DNA of 64,000 bases from Arenibacter sp. 6A1 (GTDB lineage: Bacteria > Bacteroidota > Bacteroidia > Flavobacteriales > Flavobacteriaceae). Shown piece by piece: positions 1 to 8,473 of this stretch (its first letter is position 1; each line of letters opens with the position of its first letter). Location of the stretch: NCBI RefSeq assembly GCF_012272855.1, contig NZ_JAAXCQ010000007.1, positions 62,001 through 126,000 on the forward strand, in the 5' to 3' direction. The notes beneath the pieces are model-generated. The model was not told the origin of the DNA, searched no databases, and saw only the letters and a list, made by a program, of their open reading frames with translations. A program made the translations under genes and the position numbers.

Positions 1-1739
1 ACCACTACCTTTCCGGGTTCGGAATCGAATATTTTCCCCACATCATCTACATTGGGCGCCCTAAATCCGGTAGACGCATTGGAGGTTATCTGCAGATCGG
101 TCTTTGGAAACCAACTAAAGCCTAAACTCCCCGTTAAAGCCCCGGTACTAAGGGTAGCATTATCGAAAGGAAAAGGGTAGAAAGTCTTATCAAAAGTAGC
201 ATCGACCCATACGTGGCTATAGCGTAGGCCCGATAAAAAGGTAAAATTAGGCTTGGTTTTTAGCTCTCCACTAATATACCCGGCCAGGGTTTGCCATGAG
301 GCGCCGTCCGGATACCTAGTGGCCGAAGCCATGGTAGCCCCGGTGGTGATATCTTCCTCACTTCCTGTAGACCCCACCCTATTAAAAACGTATTCCGTTC
401 CGTAGTACAACCTAAGGCTGCCCATTCTTTTATTTTCGAAATCGATATTGACCGAATAGGCGTCTACATTTTCTTTGGTAGAAAAGCGGATGTCCTTTTG
501 AAACCCTCTATCGTTTCTGCTTTCCTGAAAATTTTGATAGGCCGTCGTAATTTTTAAGCCGTCATAGAAGCTTCCCTTTCCGTTTTGAACCAACTGAAGG
601 TTTCCCATAAACCACTTTTGAGGACCATAATACCACTCTGCAGAACGCAAGCCTGTATTGTCCTTAGAAGGCCTTATCAATCTATCGTACCTCGCATAAT
701 CCGAAGTTTCCGAGTAAAATGTATTCAGGTTTAAGTTCCAATTGTTATTGGGTTTAAAGGCTATTTTTTGCATCAGGTTAATTTGGTCGTAACCCGAGCT
801 GCGCTGTTTTTTAGCATTGGGATTTTGGACCAATTTATCTTCGCCATTTTCCCTGATGACGTACTGTTTTCTCAGATAGGAATCGGGACCGTGCGACCCC
901 ATTTTTAGGTCGCCAAAATCGCTATAGCTCACACTGGTCAAAAAGGCCCATTTCTTTTTCCCCACATTTACATCTAAATGATAGGTCCCCTCATTATTCG
1001 CAGAAGCATACCTATAATAGCTACTTCCCGAAAAGGAAAGGCTATCGGTACTGGAGAACTCTGGTCTATGGGTATAAAAATTCATCACCCCACCAATGGC
1101 GTCGGAACCATAGATGACCGAACCGGGACCAAAGATTATCTCGGTGTTTTTTACGGTGAAGGGATCTATAGAAATAACATTTTGCAGGTTACCTCCTCTA
1201 AAGATGGCATTGTTCATCCGCACACCATCTACAGAGATCAATAATCTATTGGTCGCAAAACCGCGGATCATAGGGCTTCCGCCTCCGAGTTGACTTTTTT
1301 GTACAAAGACTTTCCCGCTTTGCTGCAATAGGTCTGCCGAGGTTTGGGGGGCCGTAAACTGTATGGCTTTAGCGCCTATAACAGCCATCTTTTGTGGAAT
1401 GTCCTTTCGTTGCTGTTCCCATTTAGAAATAGACATTACCACTTCTTCTAACTGTTCCATACTGGGGAACAAGTATATTTTGCCTCGGTTTACGACATGA
1501 TTTTTATTTGCTTTGGCGGTTTGGTAGCTAAGATGCCTAAAGGTTATTCGCTCATGATCCCCAAAAACAGAAAGATCGCATTCTCCCGTAAGTCCCGAGA
1601 GAACAGTGATCGATTTATCTACATTATAAAGCACTACATTGGGAATGGGCTGCCCATCTTCGGCATCCAGAACAATGATTTTTTGGGCAGAAAGTCCTTG
1701 AAATATTAGAAATAAAACAATAAAAATAATCTTTTGCAT
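1..1739 (-). CDS. TonB-dependent outer-membrane receptor, heme/hemoglobin-receptor-like, 3' end cut by window
   Basis: Translating the minus strand from the ATG at 1739 gives an open frame of about 579 residues that leaves the window, so the C-terminal barrel is missing. It starts with a Sec signal peptide (MQKIIFIVLFLIFQGLSAQ), then a short carboxypeptidase-regulatory-like beta domain (VLDAEDGQPIPNVVLYN), then a TonB plug with the segments PMIRGFATNRLLISVDGVRM and GPGSVIYGSDAIGGVMNF. The plug wording resembles the hemoglobin/transferrin/lactoferrin receptor family. The rest is alternating aromatic barrel sequence. Such receptors import scarce ligands using TonB/ExbBD energy; heme or another iron source is an inference. 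The gene starts 1 nt after the recO stop and is probably cotranscribed with it. Confidence 0.9.
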   Translation of the reverse strand, partial: MQKIIFIVLFLIFQGLSAQKIIVLDAEDGQPIPNVVLYNVDKSITVLSGLTGECDLSVFGDHERITFRHLSYQTAKANKNHVVNRGKIYLFPSMEQLEEVVMSISKWEQQRKDIPQKMAVIGAKAIQFTAPQTSADLLQQSGKVFVQKSQLGGGSPMIRGFATNRLLISVDGVRMNNAIFRGGNLQNVISIDPFTVKNTEIIFGPGSVIYGSDAIGGVMNFYTHRPEFSSTDSLSFSGSSYYRYASANNEGTYHLDVNVGKKKWAFLTSVSYSDFGDLKMGSHGPDSYLRKQYVIRENGEDKLVQNPNAKKQRSSGYDQINLMQKIAFKPNNNWNLNLNTFYSETSDYARYDRLIRPSKDNTGLRSAEWYYGPQKWFMGNLQLVQNGKGSFYDGLKITTAYQNFQESRNDRGFQKDIRFSTKENVDAYSVNIDFENKRMGSLRLYYGTEYVFNRVGSTGSEEDITTGATMASATRYPDGASWQTLAGYISGELKTKPNFTFLSGLRYSHVWVDATFDKTFYPFPFDNATLSTGALTGSLGFSWFPKTDLQITSNASTGFRAPNVDDVGKIFDSEPGKVV

Positions 1740-1740
1740 A

Positions 1741-2460
1741 CTAACCAAAAACTTCATTTAAAACAGCAAGCGATTTAGGCTTTCTAAATCCTTGTAAGTG
1801 TAACTCGTAATACAGGACAAGGTTTTTTAGCAATTCTTGCCGTGTAGATTTCTTCATTTTTACAGCAGCTAAACCATCAAAATCTGTGCCCAATAGACTG
1901 TTAAAATAAAATATATTTTCGCCCGAAAGGTTAGGATTTAGGGAGGGGGATTTTAAAAATTCGCCTTCCAACAAATCAAAATAAGGAAAATCCCTATTTT
2001 GGGTATCCGGATAAAAGCCTAGATATTTGGTAAGAGTCAGCAAGAAATACAAATGAAAATTGGCCATTTCCTCATGGGTATCGAGCCATTGCAAGGCGTG
2101 TTCTATAAAACTAAACAGCACCTCATTGGGTTCTTCCTCGCCAATACTATTGCTCAACATTTCGGCCAAAAAAAAAGCCAAGGCATTTTTGGCAACATTG
2201 GCGTGTATACTTTGATAATGATAAGCAACCTTGGCTTCCCTGATACTTTCTAAAGTGCCTTTGTTTTTGTGAAAGGCCTGTATTTCCAATTGTACCAATG
2301 GCTGAAAATAGGCCGATTTCAACTTTCCTCTTTTAGAAGACAGCACCCCTTTTAACAGATAAGACTTCACCCCGTCGGTCTGGGTGAAAATTTTAGTGAT
2401 TAAACTGGTATCCCCATATTTTATGGCAGATAAAACAATGGCCTTTGTATTTACAAGCAT
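1741..2460 (-). CDS. recO: DNA repair protein RecO
   Basis: A 239-residue protein opening with MLVNTKAIVLSAIKYGDTSLI, the typical RecO OB-fold N-terminus (about residues 1-80), followed by the helical C-terminal domain. RecO works with RecR and RecF to load RecA on SSB-coated single-stranded DNA. The protein contains no cysteine at all, so the zinc-binding cysteine cluster found in some RecO proteins is absent; absence is normal for Bacteroidota. It starts with ATG, and its stop is followed after 1 nt by the TonB receptor start, so the two probably form an operon. Confidence 0.93.
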   Translation of the reverse strand: MLVNTKAIVLSAIKYGDTSLITKIFTQTDGVKSYLLKGVLSSKRGKLKSAYFQPLVQLEIQAFHKNKGTLESIREAKVAYHYQSIHANVAKNALAFFLAEMLSNSIGEEEPNEVLFSFIEHALQWLDTHEEMANFHLYFLLTLTKYLGFYPDTQNRDFPYFDLLEGEFLKSPSLNPNLSGENIFYFNSLLGTDFDGLAAVKMKKSTRQELLKNLVLYYELHLQGFRKPKSLAVLNEVFG

Positions 2461-2495
2461 CGGTATCCGATTTATAGCACAAAGATACTACAAAG

Positions 2496-2525
2496 AGACC
2501 TGTTAGGGAGGTCCCTAACAGGTCT
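2496..2525. repeat. 30-nt near-perfect palindrome between recO and gdhA
   Basis: The left arm AGACCTGTTAGGGA (2496-2509) and right arm TCCCTAACAGGTCT (2512-2525) are exact reverse complements separated by GG. It lies between the gdhA stop (2565) and the recO start (2460), both on the minus strand. It could act as a gdhA transcript-end hairpin, but no strong U-run follows, so a REP-like palindrome is at least as likely. Confidence 0.7.
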
Positions 2526-2564
2526 TATGAGAATGCATCCGTGGATACATGGATTTAAAAGAAA

Positions 2565-3908
2565 TTAAATAACGCCTTGCGCCAGCATAGCGTCGGCTAC
2601 TTTTACGAAACCGGCAATATTGGCTCCTTTTACATAATTGCAATATCCATCTTCTTCTTTTCCGTATTCGATACAAGAATCGTGAATATCACTCATAATT
2701 TTCTGAAGTCTTTCATCTACTTCCTCACGAGTCCAGCTGATACGCAAAGAGTTCTGAGACATTTCCAATCCTGAAGTGGCTACCCCACCGGCATTGGAAG
2801 CTTTCCCTGGTGCAAATAAAATTTTAGCCTGGTGAAATGCATGGATAGCTTCTGGTGTCGAAGGCATATTAGCCCCTTCTGCCACACAAATACAGCCATT
2901 TTTCAATAAAGTCTCCGCATTTTTGCCATCCAACTCATTCTGGGTAGCACAAGGAAGTGCTATATCGCACTTTACCTCCCATGGTGTTTTTCCTTCAAAG
3001 AATTCTGCCGAAGGATATTTCTCGGTATATTCAGAAATTCTACCACGTCTGTTATTTTTTAAATCTATGACAAAGGCAATTTTCTCATCATCAAGTCCGT
3101 CTTTATCGTAGATATATCCGCTAGAATCAGATAAGGTAACTACCTTACCGCCCATTTGGACAACTTTTTCTGCGGCATATTGCGCCACATTTCCAGAACC
3201 TGAGATCACTACCGTTTTTCCTGCAACGGTCTCATTTCTGGTTTCTAACATGCTTTGTGCAAAGTATACCGTACCGTAACCTGTTGCTTCTGGTCTAATT
3301 TTAGAACCACCCCAAGAAAGTCCCTTTCCTGTTAACACCCCGGTAAACTCGTTACGGATCTTTTTATACATTCCGAACAAGAAACCGATTTCTCTAGAAC
3401 CTACTCCGATATCCCCTGCAGGCACATCTGTATTAGGACCAATATGTCTAGAAAGCTCGGCCATAAAGGCATGGCAAAAACGCATTACCTCGTCGTCTGA
3501 TTTTCCTTTAGGGTCAAAATCCGATCCTCCTTTACCACCACCCATAGGCAGGGTCGTTAGACTGTTTTTAAATACTTGTTCGAAAGCAAGAAATTTTAAA
3601 ACACTGGCATTTACGGTAGGATGAAAACGCAATCCACCTTTATATGGTCCGATGGCAGAATTCATTTGGACTCTATATCCTCTATTTACATGAACAGCTC
3701 CCTTATCATCAACCCAAGCAACTCTGAAAGAGATTAACCTTTCTGGCTCGACCATTCTTTCTAATATGCTTTTGCCTTTATAAATATCATTCTCGGCAAT
3801 GTAAGGTATAACCGTTTCCGCTACTTCATGTACAGCTTGTATGAATTCTGGTTCATGACTATTACGAGCCATCACCTCTTCCATAAATGCATTTATTCTT
3901 TCTTCCAT
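2565..3908 (-). CDS. gdhA: NADP-specific glutamate dehydrogenase
   Basis: With the ATG at 3908 the protein has 447 residues, the same length as E. coli GdhA. A longer frame begins at a TTG (3959), but that codon overlaps a TAATTTTG -7 promoter element, so the ATG is preferred. The catalytic-lysine motif PMGGGKGGSDFDP sits at about residues 121-133, followed by GKSDDEVMRFCHAFM and DTDVPAGDIGVGSREIGF. A Rossmann GSGNVA motif lies in the C-terminal half. It catalyses reductive amination of 2-oxoglutarate with ammonium and NADPH, linking carbon and nitrogen metabolism in the cytoplasm. It is a monocistronic gene. Confidence 0.96.
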   Translation of the reverse strand: MEERINAFMEEVMARNSHEPEFIQAVHEVAETVIPYIAENDIYKGKSILERMVEPERLISFRVAWVDDKGAVHVNRGYRVQMNSAIGPYKGGLRFHPTVNASVLKFLAFEQVFKNSLTTLPMGGGKGGSDFDPKGKSDDEVMRFCHAFMAELSRHIGPNTDVPAGDIGVGSREIGFLFGMYKKIRNEFTGVLTGKGLSWGGSKIRPEATGYGTVYFAQSMLETRNETVAGKTVVISGSGNVAQYAAEKVVQMGGKVVTLSDSSGYIYDKDGLDDEKIAFVIDLKNNRRGRISEYTEKYPSAEFFEGKTPWEVKCDIALPCATQNELDGKNAETLLKNGCICVAEGANMPSTPEAIHAFHQAKILFAPGKASNAGGVATSGLEMSQNSLRISWTREEVDERLQKIMSDIHDSCIEYGKEEDGYCNYVKGANIAGFVKVADAMLAQGVI

Positions 3909-3956
3909 AAAAAAATTAACTATCTGTTGATTATTAATAAATATTGAGTTTGTTGA

Positions 3957-3964
3957 CAAAATTA
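3957..3964 (-). promoter_or_regulatory. -7 element of the gdhA promoter (TAATTTTG)
   Basis: The minus strand reads TAATTTTG here, matching the Bacteroidota -7 consensus TAnnTTTG, 48 nt upstream of the ATG at 3908. No clear TTTG -33 box is visible at the expected spacing. Its position argues against the upstream TTG start. Confidence 0.45.
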
Positions 3965-4014
3965 TATATTTTCTTTAATGTATACGCATATTCCATGCAA
4001 ATTCACTAAGAAAA

Positions 4015-5169
4015 TCACTGAATTGCTTGATTTAAATCAGCAATTAAATCTTCCCGATCCTCGATTCCTACACTTAATCGAATTAAGGCATCTACTACGC
4101 CACTTTTTTCTCTCTCTTCTGCAGGTATACTTGCATGGGTCATGCTAGCAGGATGCCCCGCCAAGCTTTCCACGCCCCCCAGGGATTCGGCCAGGGTAAA
4201 TAATTGAAGTCTTTCTACGATGGCTATTGCTTCTTTATAGCTGCCATTTTTGGGAACAAAGGAAATCATGCCCCCAAAGTCTTTCATCTGACTTTTTGCG
4301 ATTTGGTGATTTGGGTGGTCCTCAAATCCGGGCCAATACACCTTTTCTATTTTGGGGTGCTTCGCCAAAAATTCGGCTACAGCCCTTCCATTTTCACAAT
4401 GCCGCTGCATTCTCACATGCAGGGTTTTGATGCCCCGTAGGACCAAAAAGCTATCCATGGGACCACAAACGGCACCACTGGCATTCTGTATAAAATATAA
4501 TTTATCGGCCAATTCCTTGTCTTTTACGACTAGGGCTCCCACCACCACGTCGCTATGGCCACCTAAGTATTTCGTCGCGGAATGCATTACTATATCGGCC
4601 CCTAAATCTAAAGGCAACTGTAAATAAGGCGTCGCAAAGGTATTGTCTACCGCCAATAATACTTGATGTTTTTTCGCCAAGGCCGCAACAGCCTTGATAT
4701 CTATGATGTTCATCATAGGATTGGTAGGGGTTTCTACCCAAATTAGCTTGGTATTCTTATTGATATACTGCGCTATTGCCGAGGCATCCTGCATTCCTAC
4801 AAAATGAAATACAATGCCGTAATTTTCGAAAATCCTTTTAAAAATACGGTAACTCCCCCCGTACAGGTCATTGGTAGATATTACCTCATCACCAGGGGAC
4901 AATAGTTTAATAACAGCATCTATGGCAGCCAATCCGCTTCCAAAAGCCAAACCATACGTACCGTTTTCTATACTTGCCAAGGAATTCTCCAAGGCCGATC
5001 TGGTCGGATTAGCACTCCTAGAATACTCATATCCCTTGTGCCCGCCAGGGGTACTTTGGGCATAGGTAGAAGTTTGGTAAATAGGAGGCATTACCGCGCC
5101 ATAGGCCTTGTCCGGAAATTGCCCTCCATGGATGGTTTTACTGTTAAATTTCAATTGTTCTTTACCCAT
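4015..5169 (-). CDS. Cystathionine gamma-synthase / gamma-lyase (PLP trans-sulfuration enzyme)
   Basis: The ATG at 5169 gives 384 residues; a GTG two codons upstream is also possible. It is a fold-type I PLP enzyme of the Cys/Met metabolism family. The motif SATKYLGGHSD places the PLP lysine at about residue 200, and YEYSRSANPTRSALE and VETPTNPMM are family signatures. It either joins activated homoserine and cysteine to cystathionine or splits cystathionine; sequence alone does not separate metB from mccB-type function. It is a single gene with its own divergent promoter. Confidence 0.9.
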   Translation of the reverse strand: MGKEQLKFNSKTIHGGQFPDKAYGAVMPPIYQTSTYAQSTPGGHKGYEYSRSANPTRSALENSLASIENGTYGLAFGSGLAAIDAVIKLLSPGDEVISTNDLYGGSYRIFKRIFENYGIVFHFVGMQDASAIAQYINKNTKLIWVETPTNPMMNIIDIKAVAALAKKHQVLLAVDNTFATPYLQLPLDLGADIVMHSATKYLGGHSDVVVGALVVKDKELADKLYFIQNASGAVCGPMDSFLVLRGIKTLHVRMQRHCENGRAVAEFLAKHPKIEKVYWPGFEDHPNHQIAKSQMKDFGGMISFVPKNGSYKEAIAIVERLQLFTLAESLGGVESLAGHPASMTHASIPAEEREKSGVVDALIRLSVGIEDREDLIADLNQAIQ

Positions 5170-5185
5170 ATTCACTTTAATTATA

Positions 5186-5193
5186 CAAATCTA
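5186..5193 (-). promoter_or_regulatory. -7 element of the cystathionine enzyme promoter (TAGATTTG)
   Basis: The minus strand reads TAGATTTG, matching TAnnTTTG, 16 nt before the ATG at 5169. It is arranged divergently with the element at 5225-5232. Confidence 0.4.
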
Positions 5194-5224
5194 CCTTTAT
5201 CTTTTAGAGATTGCAATGATATTG

Positions 5225-5232
5225 TAGCTTTG
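5225..5232 (+). promoter_or_regulatory. -7 element for the downstream lipoprotein gene (TAGCTTTG)
   Basis: TAGCTTTG matches TAnnTTTG and lies 24 nt before the ATG at 5257. No convincing -33 box was found. Confidence 0.4.
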
Positions 5233-5256
5233 TACTTTTCTATAAATCTTTATTTT

Positions 5257-6000
5257 ATGAACACTAAATTAGCGTTTTTGTTACTTCCATTGTTTTTCTT
5301 GAGCTGTACCAACCAAGACAAACTTGTTTTTGAGCCTTTAGAATTTAAGGAGGCCAGTTGTGACAACTGCCCTAAAGTTACCGTTCAAATTCCCAAAGCA
5401 CTAGAAAACCATGCCCTGGCCTCTATCATCAACAATACCCTGCGAGAGGAGGTTATTTCCATGTTATCCTATGATGATGAATTTGAACCTACCACTATAG
5501 AAGAGGCTATTCGCTCTTTTAACAATGGCTACTCGGATATGAAAAAACTGTATGCCGAGGAACCTGTTGGTTGGGAAGCCATTATTGATGGTACCGTCAC
5601 TTACGAAGACGATACTATCATCACTATCAAGCTTAACTCCTATTCCTTTACCGGAGGGGCCCATGGATATACTTCTACGCAGTTTTTTAATTTTGACAAG
5701 AAAAATAACATAGAAGTTAATACGCTGGATTTTATTGATGACTTGGATCAATTTCGTTTGTACGCCGAAATTAAATTTAGAGAACAAGAAAAAATTCCCT
5801 CGGACAAGTCTATAAACACCACCGGTTTTATGTTCGAAAACAATTTATTTTATCTTCCAGAAAATATTGGTTTTACAAAAGAAGGCCTACAACTGTATTA
5901 CGAACAGTACGAAGTAGCTTCCTATGCTGATGGCCCTATTTTATTAAACCTTCCTTTTCAAGAGATACAACCCTATTTGTCCTTAAAAATAAAATCTTAG
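5257..6000 (+). CDS. Lipoprotein with DUF4163/DUF3298-like (RsiV-type) domains
   Basis: The ATG at 5257 gives 247 residues beginning MNTKLAFLLLPLFFLSCTNQ, a type II signal peptide with lipobox LSC. The open frame extends further upstream but that part overlaps the promoter and the start of the divergent gene. The mature part has YSFTGGAHGYTSTQFFNFD at about residues 125-145, the G-G-A-H-G-Y signature of DUF3298/RsiV-like proteins, preceded by a DUF4163-like segment. In the family these domains occur in envelope proteins; the function here is unknown. Its stop codon overlaps that of the converging DinB gene by 4 nt. Confidence 0.75.
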   Translation: MNTKLAFLLLPLFFLSCTNQDKLVFEPLEFKEASCDNCPKVTVQIPKALENHALASIINNTLREEVISMLSYDDEFEPTTIEEAIRSFNNGYSDMKKLYAEEPVGWEAIIDGTVTYEDDTIITIKLNSYSFTGGAHGYTSTQFFNFDKKNNIEVNTLDFIDDLDQFRLYAEIKFREQEKIPSDKSINTTGFMFENNLFYLPENIGFTKEGLQLYYEQYEVASYADGPILLNLPFQEIQPYLSLKIKS

Positions 6001-6467
6001 TTAGCCTTACCTCCAACAACCTTTGATAGGGCAAGAACGGCACCAAGGTGAATTCCCTCGTGAAAAGCATTGAAGGCCAAAGCGTCTTCTACCTTTTCCA
6101 AGGTTACGTCTACACTAGTGGTATAGGTGTTATAGGTCGTAAAAATGCCATCTTCATAGTCCTTTTTTACCCACTCTACGGTAGAGATCAATAAATTCCC
6201 TATAAGATCTATCTCCTCATCGGTAGCCGTACCATCGGGAGCGGTGCCTTTTTTAAACTTATCGACCAAGGCCTCATCTACCCTCATTTGCTGACCTCCT
6301 AATTTATATACCAACAACTGTTGGGTTACTACCACATGGGCAATATTCCACCAGATATTATTGCGAAATCCGTTCGGGATTTCCAATAGATTTTCCTTAG
6401 GGGTTTCCTTTAAAAACTTATATAATAGTTTTCTATTCTTCAGCGTAATATCAAATACCTTTTCCAA
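5997..6467 (-). CDS. DinB-superfamily four-helix protein
   Basis: A 156-residue protein of the DinB/YfiT-like four-helix-bundle superfamily. Likely metal-ligand histidines are in NIAHV (about residue 39) and HEGIH (about residues 136 and 140), the usual three-histidine arrangement. Family members bind a divalent metal and some are thiol-dependent S-transferases; the substrate here is unknown. The start is a TTG at 6467: no in-frame ATG exists between it and the upstream stop. It converges on the lipoprotein gene with a 4-nt overlap. Confidence 0.8.
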   Translation of the reverse strand: MEKVFDITLKNRKLLYKFLKETPKENLLEIPNGFRNNIWWNIAHVVVTQQLLVYKLGGQQMRVDEALVDKFKKGTAPDGTATDEEIDLIGNLLISTVEWVKKDYEDGIFTTYNTYTTSVDVTLEKVEDALAFNAFHEGIHLGAVLALSKVVGGKAN

Positions 6468-6638
6468 TGCTAGCTTTTTCTGTGATTATAACTTTAGTCT
6501 AGGCATTAAAAATAGTGCAATTCGATGAAAATAGGTTTCTTTGTACCCTAAAATTAGCATTATCCATATTGCTTTTAGCAAAATACCTCCGTTTGGCATG
6601 GAAAAATGTGAAAAGTAAAAAATTAAACATCAATTTAA

Positions 6639-6992
6639 ATGAAAAGAATATTTCACTTGAGTAGCTGTGATACCTGTAAAAGAATCCTCAAAGAACTGCA
6701 GCCTTTAGATGGTTTTGAACTTCAGGATATAAAGACCGAAGCTATAACGCCCGAACAGCTAGAAGCCATGGTGGCATTATCGGGTAGTTATGAGAGTTTG
6801 TTCAGTAAAAGGGCGCGACTCTACCAAGAGCGGAAGCTGAAAGAACAAACACTTACCGAAACCGATTACAAAGCATTGATCCTAGAACATTATACCTTTT
6901 TAAAACGCCCAGTTATTCTAATGGAGGATGCCATCTTTATTGGCAATAGCAAATCGACCGTTGCAAAGGCACAGGAAAAAATCCATTCGTGA
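6639..6992 (+). CDS. ArsC/Spx-family thioredoxin-fold protein
   Basis: A 117-residue protein with CDTC at residues 10-13, the position of the active-site cysteine in the ArsC/Spx/YffB family, and a conserved C-terminal part (KRPVILMEDAIFIGNSKS) typical of arsenate-reductase-like proteins. No ars genes are nearby, so a role in arsenate reduction is not supported by context; a Spx/YffB-like thiol role is possible. The stop overlaps the GTG start of the next gene (GTGA), which implies translational coupling. Confidence 0.82.
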   Translation: MKRIFHLSSCDTCKRILKELQPLDGFELQDIKTEAITPEQLEAMVALSGSYESLFSKRARLYQERKLKEQTLTETDYKALILEHYTFLKRPVILMEDAIFIGNSKSTVAKAQEKIHS

Positions 6993-7882
6993 GTAAAAGA
7001 ACACTAGCACTATTGGCAGCTTTTGCTGCCAGCATTATTTATGGTTTAAACCATACCATTGCCAAGGGAGTGATGCCTACGCATGTACAACCCTATGGGT
7101 TTATATTATTACGCCTTTTGGGAGCCACCGTACTCTTTTGGGCAATATCTTTTTGGGGACCAAAAGAAAAAATATCCAAAAAAGATTGGGGCCGATTATT
7201 CCTTTGCGCCATTTTCGGAATGGCCGTTAATATGCTGTCCTTTTTTAAGGGACTTTCCTTGTCTACCCCCATCAATAGTGCTGTTCTTGCCACGATTACC
7301 CCCATTATTGTAGTGGTTTTATCGGCCATACTTATCAAGGAAAAAATAACCTTACAAAAGGGGTTTGGAGTGCTTTTGGGCCTTATTGGGGCTTTGGCCC
7401 TTATATTGTTCGGGGTAAAGGTAAAACAAGACGCCCCTAATATTCCTTTGGGGAATTTCCTGTTTCTAGTAAACGCCACAAGCTTTGGCTTTTACCTTCT
7501 ATTGGTAAAGAGCTTATTGGGAAAATATCATCCTTTGACCATTATGAAATGGTTGTTTACCGTTGGTTTTCTCCTTACCCTTCCGATAAGTTATTCGGAA
7601 TTTGCGGAAATAGAATGGCAGCAATTGCCTTTAGACATCATTGGCGCCATCCTTTTTGTAGTTATTGGCACCACCTTTTTGACCTACTTGTTTAATGTGT
7701 TTGCCCTTACCCAACTAAAGGCTTCTACAGTGGGAGTTTTTATCTATATACAGCCACTTGTAGGTATATTGTTTGCCATAGGTACGGGTAAGGACCAACT
7801 AAGTTTGATAAAAATAATAGCCATTATTTTGGTCGTTGTCGGGGTGTATTTAGTGAGCAAGACTCCTAAACCAACTCCTTAG
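6989..7882 (+). CDS. EamA/DMT-superfamily transporter
   Basis: A 297-residue hydrophobic protein with about ten membrane helices and two EamA repeats (about residues 5-140 and 155-290). It starts with GTG overlapping the previous stop by 4 nt. Features such as TPINSAVLATITPIIVVVLSAILIKEKIT and the second-repeat KASTVGVFIYIQPLVGILFA are typical of drug/metabolite exporters. Substrate unknown. The 3' end overlaps the converging thioesterase gene by 17 nt. Confidence 0.88.
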   Translation: MSKRTLALLAAFAASIIYGLNHTIAKGVMPTHVQPYGFILLRLLGATVLFWAISFWGPKEKISKKDWGRLFLCAIFGMAVNMLSFFKGLSLSTPINSAVLATITPIIVVVLSAILIKEKITLQKGFGVLLGLIGALALILFGVKVKQDAPNIPLGNFLFLVNATSFGFYLLLVKSLLGKYHPLTIMKWLFTVGFLLTLPISYSEFAEIEWQQLPLDIIGAILFVVIGTTFLTYLFNVFALTQLKASTVGVFIYIQPLVGILFAIGTGKDQLSLIKIIAIILVVVGVYLVSKTPKPTP

Positions 7883-8342
7883 GACGTCGTCCAAATTTAC
7901 GGGTATCTTCCCTGGTCAGCACCTTAAATCCTGCTGCCCTGGGCACCTTATTAAAGGCCTCCAAAAAATTATTTTCCAAAGGGGTCAAACTCCTTGTTTT
8001 TAAATCTATCCAGGCCCCCATGACTTCACAATGGGCAAAGTTCACCCCCTTGTCGTCATAAAAATCATGATGAAATTCAAAAAACATACCATCTTCACTT
8101 AAGCCCATAAGCTCTAGGGACACCTTTACCGGCTTGCCCAAAAAGGCTTCTCTATAGTAATACATATGCTCATGAAACACCACCGGACCTAGGTTATGTA
8201 TTGCCATGCTCTTCTGATCGAAGCCCAGCTCTAGTAAAAACGCCATTCGGGTGTGACTCATAAAGTTTAAATACGCAGAATTTGCCATATGACGGTTGGC
8301 ATCGACATCACTCCATCGGATTTCAAAATCTTTTAAATACAT
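7866..8342 (-). CDS. Acyl-CoA thioesterase, hotdog fold
   Basis: A 158-residue protein starting MYLKDFEIRWSDVDANRHMA. The W-x-D-x-D-x-x-x-H-x-N/A pattern is the 4-hydroxybenzoyl-CoA thioesterase/FatB-like hotdog signature, with the catalytic Asp in DVDANRH. It probably hydrolyses acyl-CoA or acyl-ACP; substrate unknown. The strand is opposite to the neighbouring genes, with a short 3' overlap with the DMT transporter. Confidence 0.85.
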   Translation of the reverse strand: MYLKDFEIRWSDVDANRHMANSAYLNFMSHTRMAFLLELGFDQKSMAIHNLGPVVFHEHMYYYREAFLGKPVKVSLELMGLSEDGMFFEFHHDFYDDKGVNFAHCEVMGAWIDLKTRSLTPLENNFLEAFNKVPRAAGFKVLTREDTRKFGRRPKELV

Positions 8343-8393
8343 CTTTTTATTTATTACATTTGTTATGCACGCATAATATTTTCAAAAATACTA

Positions 8394-8401
8394 TAGTTTT
8401 G
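8394..8401 (+). promoter_or_regulatory. -7 element upstream of the nitronate monooxygenase gene (TAGTTTTG)
   Basis: TAGTTTTG matches TAnnTTTG, 72 nt before the ATG at 8474. On the other strand TATTTTTG (8390-8383) is a possible -7 for the divergent thioesterase gene. Confidence 0.35.
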
Positions 8402-8473
8402 TGAAAGGAGGACATTTTTACACACGAACTTAAGCGGCCTTTATTTATTAATCATATAAATCCAATCACCAAT

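Noticed and set aside
978-1244. Plus-strand 88-codon frame
   Set aside because: It is antisense to the plug domain of the TonB receptor, which has clear family motifs.
8406-8411. AGGAGG sequence upstream of the nitronate monooxygenase gene
   Set aside because: It lies more than 60 nt from the start, and flavobacteria rarely use Shine-Dalgarno pairing.
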